64,000 nucleotides of DNA from Saccharomonospora azurea NA-128 (GTDB lineage: Bacteria; Actinomycetota; Actinomycetes; Mycobacteriales; Pseudonocardiaceae), in NCBI RefSeq assembly GCF_000231055.2, contig NZ_CM001466.1, forward strand, positions 818,403 through 882,402, read 5' to 3'. Of the stretch, positions 28,573 to 39,200 are shown in pieces (position 1 is the first letter of the stretch; every line of letters starts with the position of its first letter). Below the pieces are notes generated by a model. The model made no database searches. It was not told the DNA's origin and saw nothing but the letters and a program-made list of their open reading frames with translations. Position numbers and translations under genes: made by a program.

Positions 28573-29706
28573 CTACAGCTTGATGCCGATGTCGGCGGCG
28601 ATCGTGTGCATGTCCAGGAAGCCGCGCGCGACGAACCGGGCGGCGTCCTCACCGGATCCGAGCTGCTGGAAGAGATCGACGAGCTCGGCCTCGTGCGCGG
28701 CCGTGTCGCCGCGCCCCTCCGCGATGTCCATGACCACCACGTTCAGCCGGTCCTCGATGTCGGCGATGTTGGCGGCCCGGGGGAACTTGATACTGAACGT
28801 CGAGCGGCTGAAGTTCTCGTTGCGTCGGGTCGACCGCAGGTGACTGGACGCGTTGAGCTTGTAGAACATGCAACCCCAGTGCTTGAACGAGTAGTAGTTC
28901 AGCAGCGGGAACAACGTGCAGTGGGTCTCCATCGGAGACGAGTCGTAGAGCCCCTTCTCCCTCAGCTCCGCGATGATCTGGTCGGGGTCGTAGCGGTAGC
29001 GCATCGCGATGAACGGGAACACGATCTTCGGCAGTTCCTCGTCTTCGGCGAACAGGATCTCCTCGACGGCCCCGTCGAACAGCTCCTCCGTGAGCTTCTC
29101 CCCGAAGGTCTCGTAGAAGCCCCGGACGACCTCCCGCACGTTGGACTCCATCGTCAGAATCTGCTGCGGGTCGGCACACAGGACGATGTAGGGGATGCGG
29201 TGGGTGTAGGCGTACAGGATCGCCCTGATGACGAAGAACGTGCGGCAGGAGACGCACGGGAGCTTCTCGTCGAGGTACTTGCCCGGCTTCGACGGTGCGG
29301 ACCGGTTGAAGACGTCCCGCATCATCGTCTTGATGTTGTCGTCGTCGGAGTCCAGCACGAACGTGGCGGGGATCTTCTCCTGCGCGAGCCGGATGTTCTC
29401 GGCCGCGTGCGCGCTCTCGAAGGGAACGTCGAAGGTGTACGACAACACCCGCTTGCCGTAGGTGTTGACGAACTTGTCCAGCATGTAGGTGCTGTCCTTG
29501 CCGCCGCTGTACATGAAGAGGCAGTCGTAGTCACCGTGCGGGTTCGGCCCGGCGTTGGTGAACTCCTCGTACACCTGGTTGGTGTAGGTGAAGTTCGCCA
29601 GCAGCTCGGCGCCGATGTCCAGCTTGCAGATGTTGCACACCCCGTCGGAGCTCAGCGTCACGCCGGGATGACCTTCGGCGAGCGCACACACGCGGCAGCG
29701 TTGCAT
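28573..29706 (-). CDS. PP-loop ATP pyrophosphatase, OzmP/CongE-like oxazole cyclase
   Basis: 377 aa. An N-terminal zinc-ribbon-like knuckle has two CxxC pairs (C4/C7 and C24/C27). The ATP-pyrophosphatase P-loop SGGKDS is at 67-72, and a third Cys pair lies at C151/C154. By fold it belongs with the WbpG/PseA-type N-acetyl-sugar amidotransferases and ExsB-like PP-loop proteins. In conglobatin (CongE) and oxazolomycin (OzmP), members of this family are assigned to ATP-dependent cyclodehydration of an N-formylglycyl-beta-ketoacyl chain to an oxazole, without an NRPS Cy domain. Its position between a formyltransferase-NRPS gene and a KS-ACP gene supports the same job here. No glutaminase partner gene or sugar-pathway gene is nearby, which argues against sugar amidation. 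Start ATG 29706, 49 bases after the NRPS stop. Fold certain; reaction inferred from context. Confidence 0.85.
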   Translation of the reverse strand: MQRCRVCALAEGHPGVTLSSDGVCNICKLDIGAELLANFTYTNQVYEEFTNAGPNPHGDYDCLFMYSGGKDSTYMLDKFVNTYGKRVLSYTFDVPFESAHAAENIRLAQEKIPATFVLDSDDDNIKTMMRDVFNRSAPSKPGKYLDEKLPCVSCRTFFVIRAILYAYTHRIPYIVLCADPQQILTMESNVREVVRGFYETFGEKLTEELFDGAVEEILFAEDEELPKIVFPFIAMRYRYDPDQIIAELREKGLYDSSPMETHCTLFPLLNYYSFKHWGCMFYKLNASSHLRSTRRNENFSRSTFSIKFPRAANIADIEDRLNVVVMDIAEGRGDTAAHEAELVDLFQQLGSGEDAARFVARGFLDMHTIAADIGIKL

Positions 29707-29755
29707 TGATAGACCCCGTCCGTCCTCGGTTGTCGTCGGTGTTGGTGGGCCAGCG

Positions 29756-32700
29756 TCAGCGAGGCCTGCGTTGTCGTCGTTTCCTGCGCAGATCGGTCAG
29801 CATCGTGCGGTCACCGCGGCGGGTGCGCGCGGGCGTACTCGTGTGCCCGGCCACAGCGGAACCAGCCGCTCGTCCGTCTGCTGTGGACAGCCGTCGGGCG
29901 AGCGTCCTGATCGTGGGGTACCGGAACATCTCCACCCGGCTCACCGAGTCGGTCACGCGTTCGCGCAGTCGCGCCAGCACGCGCATCAGCAACAGCGAGT
30001 TGCCGCCGACCTCGAAGAAGTTGTCGTCGACACCGAGTTCCTCGACCCCCAGCACGGCACGCCAGACGTCGGCGATCTCACGTTCGAGGTCGGAACTCAC
30101 GGGGGCCCGGCCGCCGGCCCCGGCCGCGGTCGGACGCGGCAGCGCCTTGCGGTCGACCTTGCCGTTGTCGGTCGTCGGTATCCGCTCGACCCGGACGTAG
30201 GCCGACGGGATCATGTAGTCGGGCAGGTCCTGCCCGAGATGGGCGCGCAGCTCCGGGACGGGCGCACCGGGCGAGTCGGTCACCAGGTAGGCCACCAGTC
30301 TGCGGTCACCGGGCCGGTCCTCCCGCACCACGGTCACGGCGTCCTTGACCCCGGCACACGCGCGCAGGCGGTGTTCGATCTCGCCCAGCTCGATCCGGTA
30401 ACCGTGGAGCTTCACCTGATCGTCCAGCCTCCGGAGGTACTCCAGACCTCCGTCCGGTCTGTGCCGGACCGCGTCCCCCGTGCGGTAGAGCGGTCCGGAC
30501 GCCGGGTCGAGCGGGTCCGGCACGAAACGCTGGTCGTCCCTGTCGGTCGCGCCGAGGTAGCCGTCGGCGACGCCCGCCCCGCCGATGTAGAGCTCGCCCG
30601 GTATCCCCGGAGGTCGCGGTCTCCGGTCGCCGTCCAGCACGTAGAACCGCGTGTTGGCGATCGGCCGACCGATGTCGAGACGCTCGGCGTCGGTGACTCG
30701 ACTCGCCGAGGACCAGATCGTGGTCTCGGTGGGGCCGTACATGTTCCACAGCTCACCGCCACCGGCCAGCAGAGCAGCCGCGAGGTCCGCGGGCAGCGCC
30801 TCACCGCCGCACAGCATTCTCGTCCGCGCGTTCGGGCGCCAGCCCGCGTCGAGGAGCATCCTCCACGTCGCGGGTGTGGCCTGCAGCATCGTGATCCCGC
30901 CGCCGTCCAGGCGCGACCGCAGTGCGAATCCGTCGGCGACGTCGTCCTCCGGGGCGATCTCCACCCTGCCGCCCGTCACCAGCGGAAGGAACAGCTCCAA
31001 CGCCGCGATGTCGAAGCACACCGTCGTGACCGCCAACAGGCTGTCGTCGGCGGTGAACCCGGGTTCCCGGGCCATGGCGGTGAGGAAGTTCGTGAGAGCC
31101 GGGTGCGAGACCCGCACGCCTTTCGGCCGGCCCGTCGAACCGGAGGTGAAGATCACGTACGCGAGCCGTCCCGGAGTCACGGCAGGCGCGACGACGTGCT
31201 CCCGGGGCTGGTCGACGAGCACGGGTTCCGTCCGGTCGGGCAGCTGCGACACCAGGTCCGCTCGGGTGACGACCAGGGTCGCGCCCGTGACGGTCAGCAT
31301 GTGGTCGATGCGCGCACGCGGGTAGAGCGGGTCGAGTGGCACGTAAGCGGCGCCGGACCTGAGCACACCGAGCAGCGCGACGGGAAGATGCTCGGAGCGA
31401 CGCAGGTAGACGCCCACCAGCGCACCGGGGCCCGCACCCCGCGCTCTGAGGTCGGCGGCCAGCGACGCGCTGCGGCGGTCGAGCTCGCCGTAGGTGAGCA
31501 CTCGCCCGTCGCACACCACCGCGTTCGCGTCGGGCGTGCTGCGTGCCCGCTCGGCGAAGAGTTCGTGGACGGCCGTCGTCTCCGGGAAGTCCACGGCGGT
31601 GTCGTTGAACTCCACGAGCATGCGGCGCAGTTCGCCGTCCGAGCACAGGGGCGCTCGCCTCAGGTCTCGCCCGGCGGGTCCGGCGGCCGCGCGCAGGAAG
31701 GTGGCCAGGTGGCCGACGAGCGCGTCGGCGAACTCGCGGGTCAGCGTGGCACGCGCCACCGTCCAGTCGCACCCGGTGCCGTCGGAGGAGATCCGCACGA
31801 GCAACGCGGTGCCCGGCCGTGGGCGTGCGGGCTCGGTCAGGTCGGCCTGGAGCTCGACGGCGATGGGCAGCCCGCTCGCCGCCGTCCGCCCGTCCCGCAG
31901 CTCGGGGTAGCGCGCCCACACGTCGGTCGGGAAGGTCCCGCGCCGCGAGAGCTCGGCGAGCTGGTCCGACACGCGGTGTTCGACGTCGCGGAGATCGCCG
32001 AGCTCGCCCACGGCCGGCAGCCGCAGGGGGACGTGGTCGGCGTAGAGGCCGGCCAGCCGGTCGTCGGTGCGTTGCGCCGTGGTCCGCAGGTCCACATCGG
32101 ACTCGTAGCCGTCCGTGATCCTGGCGAGGAACGCCAGCGTCGCGGCGAGCAGCCACTCCTGGCGCGCCGGGGCGTCGGCCGGTACGGGTACCGGCGTCGT
32201 GGTGGGGCCGTCGTCGGCACGACCGTCCCGATGAGGCAGGTCCAGCGGTCGGAGATCACGCAACCTGCGCACCCAGAACGGTTCGTGCCGCCGGAACCGG
32301 GAGTCGGCCTCGCCGGCGAGGCGCAACACCGCCTCGCCCGGGTCCGGCAGTCGGTCGCCCTCCCGGATGCCGTGGGAGGCGGGCCGCACCGGTTCCCCGG
32401 TCGCCGAGGTCAGCCCGCTCAACCGCAGGTCATGACCCCGGGTGGCGACGACGAGGCCGTCGTCGCCGACGTCGACGACCGTGCCCGGTTCGCGCCCGGA
32501 CTTCCGGTCGAGTACTCGGGCGGCCCCCACCGACACGAACGTCGACGCGAGGGCCAGCTTCGTGTGACCGAACTCGTTGGTGTGGGGTCCGAAGTCGGTG
32601 GCGCGGACGGCAGCGCACACCTGTTCGGGACTGCTCTCCCAGGACACGAGCCCGCCTCCGGCAGGCCGGTCGAACCGACCGTGGTAGGTACGCCGCGAAC

Positions 32701-33250
32701 GGTCCTGGGGCTCCGGCCGCACTCGCCCGTTTCCCAGCGCGTCGATCAACTCGCCGAACGCGTCGATGCCCGCGTCGAAGCACTTCACGTTCAGCGTGTA
32801 GCTCGTGTCGTCCGGATCGACGGGGACGTCCCGGCGCACGAGGACGTCACCCGCGTCGGCCTCGGCGGTCATCACGTGCCACGTGATGCCGTGCGAGTCC
32901 GCCCGGTCGAGCAGGGACCACGTGGTGGCGTGCCGACCGGCGTACGCGGGCAGGGGGCCGTCGTGGAAGTTGATCGCGCCCCGGCGCGGTGTGGCGAGCA
33001 CACGCTCCGGCAGCATCGTCAGGTTGCCGACACTGAACAGGTAGTCGCACGGGTGCTCGGCGAGGAAGTCGGCGAGCACCCCGTCCAGCTCCGCGGCGGG
33101 GATGCCGCGCTCTCGCGCCCAGGCTCGGACGTCCTCGTTCGGTGAGACCACGCCGGTGACGTGGTGCCCCCGGTCGCGCGCCACTTCCGCGCAGGACACG
33201 ACCATCGCCTGTTCCCCGACGAAGGCACAACGCAGCGTCTCGGTCGTCAT
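29756..33250 (-). CDS. formyltransferase-NRPS loading protein, F-(half C)-A(Gly)-PCP, OzmO-like
   Basis: 1164 aa. Residues ~1-310 are a formyl-THF-dependent formyltransferase of the Fmt/LgrA type, with the catalytic trio visible: N94 and H96 in INFHDG, and D132 in ADAGD. Residues ~320-520 match only the C-terminal lobe of a condensation domain; the HHxxxDG lobe is absent. The adenylation domain covers ~530-1030 (IFTSGSTGRPKG near 700, FDIAALE, YGPTETT, YRTGD). Its pocket residues read D-I-L-Q-L-G-M-I-W plus the A10 lysine, essentially the glycine code. A PCP follows with S1085 (GGNSL), then a very basic tail. Inferred role: activates glycine, formylates it on the PCP and starts the chain. ATG 33250 overlaps the upstream PKS stop (ATGA) and is preceded by GGGAGG, so translation is probably coupled. 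Confidence 0.93.
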   Translation of the reverse strand: MTTETLRCAFVGEQAMVVSCAEVARDRGHHVTGVVSPNEDVRAWARERGIPAAELDGVLADFLAEHPCDYLFSVGNLTMLPERVLATPRRGAINFHDGPLPAYAGRHATTWSLLDRADSHGITWHVMTAEADAGDVLVRRDVPVDPDDTSYTLNVKCFDAGIDAFGELIDALGNGRVRPEPQDRSRRTYHGRFDRPAGGGLVSWESSPEQVCAAVRATDFGPHTNEFGHTKLALASTFVSVGAARVLDRKSGREPGTVVDVGDDGLVVATRGHDLRLSGLTSATGEPVRPASHGIREGDRLPDPGEAVLRLAGEADSRFRRHEPFWVRRLRDLRPLDLPHRDGRADDGPTTTPVPVPADAPARQEWLLAATLAFLARITDGYESDVDLRTTAQRTDDRLAGLYADHVPLRLPAVGELGDLRDVEHRVSDQLAELSRRGTFPTDVWARYPELRDGRTAASGLPIAVELQADLTEPARPRPGTALLVRISSDGTGCDWTVARATLTREFADALVGHLATFLRAAAGPAGRDLRRAPLCSDGELRRMLVEFNDTAVDFPETTAVHELFAERARSTPDANAVVCDGRVLTYGELDRRSASLAADLRARGAGPGALVGVYLRRSEHLPVALLGVLRSGAAYVPLDPLYPRARIDHMLTVTGATLVVTRADLVSQLPDRTEPVLVDQPREHVVAPAVTPGRLAYVIFTSGSTGRPKGVRVSHPALTNFLTAMAREPGFTADDSLLAVTTVCFDIAALELFLPLVTGGRVEIAPEDDVADGFALRSRLDGGGITMLQATPATWRMLLDAGWRPNARTRMLCGGEALPADLAAALLAGGGELWNMYGPTETTIWSSASRVTDAERLDIGRPIANTRFYVLDGDRRPRPPGIPGELYIGGAGVADGYLGATDRDDQRFVPDPLDPASGPLYRTGDAVRHRPDGGLEYLRRLDDQVKLHGYRIELGEIEHRLRACAGVKDAVTVVREDRPGDRRLVAYLVTDSPGAPVPELRAHLGQDLPDYMIPSAYVRVERIPTTDNGKVDRKALPRPTAAGAGGRAPVSSDLEREIADVWRAVLGVEELGVDDNFFEVGGNSLLLMRVLARLRERVTDSVSRVEMFRYPTIRTLARRLSTADGRAAGSAVAGHTSTPARTRRGDRTMLTDLRRKRRQRRPR

Positions 33251-36200
33251 GCGTTCCTCCCGTGGCCGTTGTCACCCGTGAGTGCCCCGAGCCGGCCGAG
33301 CAGGTGTGCCACCTGCTCGTCGGACAGTCGCGCGACCGCCTGCTCGAGACCCGTCTCCGCCACCGCCGCCGGTTCCGGCTCCCCCGGCTCCGGCTCGGCC
33401 GGAAGGGCCGGGTCGACCGGCGCCGACGGGGCCGATCGGAGGAGCGTGTCCGCGTGCTCGGCGCACAGGTAGTCGGCGAGTCGTCCGATGGTGGTGTGCT
33501 CGAACAGGACGGGCGCCGGAAGCGGTCCGAAGTGGATTTCCAGTGCCTGCTTCAGTTCGGGCACCACGAGCGAGTCGATCCCGTACACCTCGAACGGCTC
33601 GTCGGGCTCGAACTGGGTCTCCGACATCTCCAGCACTCGGGCGAAGACGGCGATCACCTGCGTCAGGGCGACCTCACGGAGATCCGGTTCCTGCGGCCGG
33701 GACTCCCGGGTACGTCGGTCGGACGCGAGTGGCGGCACCGTCTCCCCCGCCTGTTCGACCCGGTCGGCCTCCCGTGTCTCGTCGGTCGGCTCGCCCGGCC
33801 CGGCCAGAGCGACCACGCCGTCGCTTTCGGCCAGCAGCAGGCTCTGCGGGACGGTGCCGACCCGGGTCGGCGGCAGGGTACGCACCACCACGTCGCGGAA
33901 CCCTTCGGTGGCCAGCAGGTCCCGCCAGCGCGGCACGGTGATCAGCGGCGAACCCGGGATGCGGTAGTGCGTGTCCTCGTAGCGCCACCAGCCGTCGGTG
34001 AGCCCGAAGATCAGTGGCAGGTAGCAGGCGAACGCCGTGCCCTCGTTGGCCGCCACCATCCCGCCCGGCTTGAGCAGGCGCTTCACCTGCCGCATCGTGT
34101 GCGCGACCGAGGGCGTCACGTGGAAGACGTTCGTGCCGAGTACGACGTCGTAGTCGCCGACGTCGAAGCCCTGCTCGGCCAGGTCCGCGTCGATGTCGAG
34201 CGTGGCGAACCGGACGAACGGGTAGCGGGCGGCGAACTGCTTGCGGCCGTGCCGGACGAAGGCGCTCGTGATGTCGGTGTACGTGTAGGTGACGCTGCCG
34301 GCATGCGGCGCCAACGCCGCGAGCACGGGCGCGCTGGTGCTCCCCGTTCCCGCACCGACCTCCAGGATCCGCAGCCGCGCGCCGGGTTCGTCCCGCAGGC
34401 GGCGCTCGACGTAGTCGGCGACGGCCCCGGCGACGAGCTGGTTGTAGCTGTCGGTGATCGCGTTGCCCTGGTAGACGCCGACCACGAGGTCCATCGAGCC
34501 CTCGGGGAACAGCACGTCCATGTGGCTGCGCTTGCCGGTGACGACGTCCGGGAAGGCGGCCACACAGCGCACGAGCAACGTCGCCACCGCCGCGATGTCC
34601 GGGTACTCGGCGACGAGGTCGCGGACGGCGGAGTCCGGAACCGTCGCCACACCCTGCTCGGCCACGCGAGCCGTGACCACGACCTCGTCGTCCCGGCGGT
34701 CCAGGTAGCCCGCCTGCACCAGGATGTCCACCGCCGTCTCGCACAGCCGGTGATACCTCGGGAGGAAGCCCAGGCGATCGCGCAGTCCGGTGACGCGGTG
34801 CCGCTCACCCTCGGTCCGGAACACGCCCATCGACTGGAACGCCCCGAGCAGGAGGCGCCGGGCGAGCCGCTCGGCCTCCGCGGAGGCGCGCTGGTGGGCC
34901 TCGATACGCGCCGTGTCGGCGTCCCCGGTCGCCACCGCGTCACCCACGGCGTGCACCAGCGACGACGAACCACCCGTGCGGGACCGCAGCCGGAGCCGGT
35001 CCCGCACGCCGATGGCCGCGAGCGCCCTTCGGTGCGCCCGGATCGCGACGACCTGCGGCAGCGGGCAGGCCAACGCCCGTTCCACGACCGACATCCCGGC
35101 GGCGGCCGTGATCGGTTCGACGCCCGCCCCGGCGAGCTGCCGAAGCACCTGCTCCCGTTCGGGCCGCCCTGCCGCGTGCCAGTAGCCCCAGTTGACGACG
35201 GTGACGGGAACTCTCCCGGACGCGGCGACACCCAGCGCCACGGCGTCGGCGGCGCCGCACCCGGCGGCGTACCCGCTTTGCCCCGCGTCCGCCCGGAAGG
35301 ACGCGGCGGACGAGTGGACGAGGACGAAGTCCAGGTCGGCGGTCCGCACGACCTCGAACAGGGCCGCGACGGTGCGGGCCTTGCTCTCCACATCGGCCCG
35401 CAGTCGTGATGCGGACCGCGTGACGATCGGCTCGGCGTCGAACTCCATGACCGAGTGGATCACCCCGTGGACGGCGCCGAACCGCTGCTCGCCACGTCGC
35501 AGCGCCTCGCGGAGCACCGCGGGATCCGCCGCATCGCCCCGCACGTACAGCACCGCACCGCCCGCGCGCTCCAGCTGCGCGATCCTGTCACGGCGCGCGG
35601 AGTCGAGGGCCGAGCGCCCCACGACGACCAGGCGTGCGCCGTAGGTCCGGGCGAGATGCGTGCACGTGTCGAACCCGACCACCCCGAGCCCACCCACGAC
35701 GACGTAGCAGCCCTCCCGGCGGAACGGGCTGGCCGCCGGTTCGGGCAGCGCGACCGGCACCAGTGCGCGCACGTAGCGGACCGCCGAGCGCAGCAACACC
35801 GGTTCGCCCGACTCCGTCCACGGCTCGGCGACGACCGCGGGTGCCGACTCGGCCTCCTCCCCGGTCCGCACGTCCACACAGGACACCGGAAGGACCGGGT
35901 GTTCGCTCCGCAACACCGAGCAGAAGCCGTGCAGGGCCGCGTTCGCGGGCCGAACGGGATCGTCGGCCGTGAGTGCGACCGCATCGGTGGTGACGACCTT
36001 CACCCGGGTACGGCCGTCGAGCCGTCCGTGCCGGTGCAGTGCCTTCACGAGCTGGGACAGCGCCAGCACCCCGCGTTCCGGCGCTACCGCGTCCGCCTCG
36101 GCGGTTGCGCCCTCCCCGAGGAAGTAGACGGTGTCCGGGCCGGCTTCTCCGGCGAGGATTCGGTCGAGTTCCCCGTCGGAGGGCCCGTCCGGCCCGATCC

Positions 36201-39200
36201 CGACGCAGCGGACGGGGTCGTCGCCATGAGCACCCGTGAGCGCCTCGGCGAGGCCGGTCGCGGACTCGAACGTCACGATCAGCACCGAGCCGGGCGGTGC
36301 CGCCGGTGCGGGTGGTCGAGGTGCGGCCGTCCAGTGAACGCGGTGCGAGAACTCCTGGCGTGAGGTCCTCTGCCGCCGCACCGCCAGCCCGTCGACCCGC
36401 ACGCACACCCGCCCGGAGTCGTCCAGCACGGTCACGTCGTAGGCGTCCCGCCCGGCCCGGACCACGTGGACGTGCCCCACCGCGGGCAGCGCACGGAACC
36501 GCAGGACGCGCTGGGCCGAGTACGGGACGAACGGCACGCCGTCGAGGTCGTCGCCGACGTAGTACGCGGCCACCGTGTGCAGTGCCGCGTCCAGTACGGC
36601 GGGGTGCAGGGCTCGCCGCTGCACGTCGCCGTGCTCGGTCGCCCGGAACCGGCTCACGACCACGTCTCCGGAGAACCACACCCGTTCCAGCAGCCGGAAG
36701 TACGGCCCGTAGGTGACGCCGAGCCGGCTCATCGCGTCGTAGAACGCCTCCCCGTCGAGTTGCCGCGTGGAGCGGTCGAGGACGGCGTCGAGCGAGACCT
36801 CCGGCGGCGTGGGTGCCGCAGCGTTGTCGACGAGAACACCGCGGCAGGACACCGTCGCGGCCTCGGCGTCGGCACCACGCACCGCGAAGTCCCGGCGCCC
36901 GGACGTCGGCGCACCGACCGTGATCACCAGGTCCTCGGCATCGGCGTCCACCACGACCGGTGCCATCCAGTAGACGTCGGTCAATGCGCGCTGGTCGTCG
37001 CCCACCGCGTCGAGGACGAGGTCGAGATACCCGGCGCCGGGCAGGATGGTGCGCCCGCCGACCACGTGGTCGGCCACCAGGGGATCGTCGGGACGCAGCG
37101 TGCGCCGCCAGGTGCGCTCACCCTGCTCGCCGGACGGCGTGTCACCGGTCCGCGTGATCCAGTGCCGCACCCGCGCGAAGGGGTAGGTCGGCAAGGACAC
37201 CCTGCGCCCGCGATGGCCGGCGGCCTCGGGCAGGTCCGCCCAGTCGAGGACGACACCGCTGACCCACAGCGCGGCCAGCTTGTCCCACTGCCCGGCCCGG
37301 GCGAGCCCGCGCAGGAACTCTCGTCCGCCTTCCCCCGTGGTGAACAGGTCGGCGAGCGCCGGATCGCCCTGCTTGGCGTTGCCCCGGTGCACACCGGGCC
37401 GCGCCTGCCCACGGGCGACGGCGGCGAGGGTGTCGACCGCCTCGTCGAGATCGCGTGCCACGAACGCCAGCCGTTCCACCATGGCTTCGCGGCCGACGCG
37501 GAGGGTGTGGGCGACGTCGGCGAGGGCGAGCCCCGCCCCCGCGCCGGCGAGGTGGTCGGACAGCACCGCGGCGTAGCGGCGAAGGGCGTCGTCGTCGCGG
37601 GCCGACACCACCACGAGCTCGGGCCCGGCCGGGACCGGCTCCTCGGTTCGGACGAACTCCTCCAGCACGACGTGGGCGTTCGTGCCGCCCGCACCGAACG
37701 AGCTCACCGCCGCACGTCGAGGCGCTCCACCCTCGGTCGGCCACGACCGCAGTTCCCGCTGGATCCGGAACGGCGACTCGGCGAAGTCGATGACGGGGTT
37801 GGGCTCGTCCGCGTGCAACGACGGCACGAGCTCACCGTGCCGCAGCTGCAGCACCGCCTTGGACACCCCCGCGATTCCCGCGGCACCTTCGAGGTGGCCG
37901 ATGTTGGACTTCACCGACCCCAGAGCGCAGAACCCGCGGTCGCCGGTGTCGGACCGGAACGCCTCGGCCAGTCCGGTGTGTTCGATCGGGTCACCGAGGC
38001 TCGTCCCCGTGCCGTGCGCCTCCACGTAGCCGATGTCCCGCGCACTGACCCCGGCCTTGGCCAGGGCCTCGCGGATCAGCGCACGCTGCGCGTTGGGGTT
38101 CGGCACGGTGAACCCGTGGGTGCGGCCACCGTGGTTGACGGCGGTCGCCTTGATCACCGCGTGGATGTTGTCCCCGTCCGCGACCGCGCGGTCGAGCCGC
38201 TTGAGCAGCACCGCACCGACACCCTCGCCCGGCACGTATCCGGTGCCGCCCGCACCGAAGGATCGGCACCGACCGTCCTCGGCGAGCATCTTCTTGCGGC
38301 TCAGGTGCACGTACTTCAGCGGGTGGACGGACACGTTCACACCGCCCGCCAGGGCGTACGAGCACTCGCCGCGCACCACGCTCTCGCACGCCTGGTGCAG
38401 CGCCACGAGCGAGGCCGAACAGGCGGTGTCCACGACGACGCTGGGGCCACGGAAGTCGCCGAAGTAGGACACCTGGTTCGCGATGGCGGCTCGGTTGGCC
38501 ATCACCACCTGATGGTTGTTCCTCGCGCTCTCCTCGGCGGCGAGCATCGCGTAGTCGTCCCACATCACGCCGACGAAGACCCCCACGTCCCGGCCCTCGT
38601 CGGAGAAGCGCGGACGCGGAAGCGCGTCGAGGGGATACCCCGCGTCCTCCAGCGCCGCCCACGCCGTCTGCAGGAAGAGCCGCTCCTGCGGGTCCATGGA
38701 CTTGGCCTGCATCGGCGAGATCGCGAAGAACAGCGAGTCGAACGTGTCCACGTCGGACAGGAATCCGCCCCACTTGCCGTAGCTCGTGCCCGCGCTGTCC
38801 GGATCGGGATCGTAGAAGCCCGGCAGGCTCCACCGGTCGCGCGGGATCTCGGTGACGGCGTCGCGACCCTGGCGGAGGTTCTCCCAGAACTCGTCGAGCG
38901 TGTCCGCCCCCGGATACCGCCCGCTCATCCCGATGATCGCGATGTCACCGGTGCCCGAGAGCACGTCGGGACGATCGTCAGTGGGTGTCGACGGTCGCGG
39001 CCTCGTGGTGACGTCCCTCGCGGTCTCGGTGACGGCGACCGGCGGCGCCGGTTCACCGAGCAGCCGAGCAGCGTCGTCGGCACGCTCCCGCAGCAGGTAC
39101 CCGGCGAGGTCCGCCAAGGTCCGGTACTCGAACAGCACCGTGCCCCGGAGTCCGGGGAACGCGTCGCTCACCGCGTCGGTCAGCTCGGTGATCATCACCG

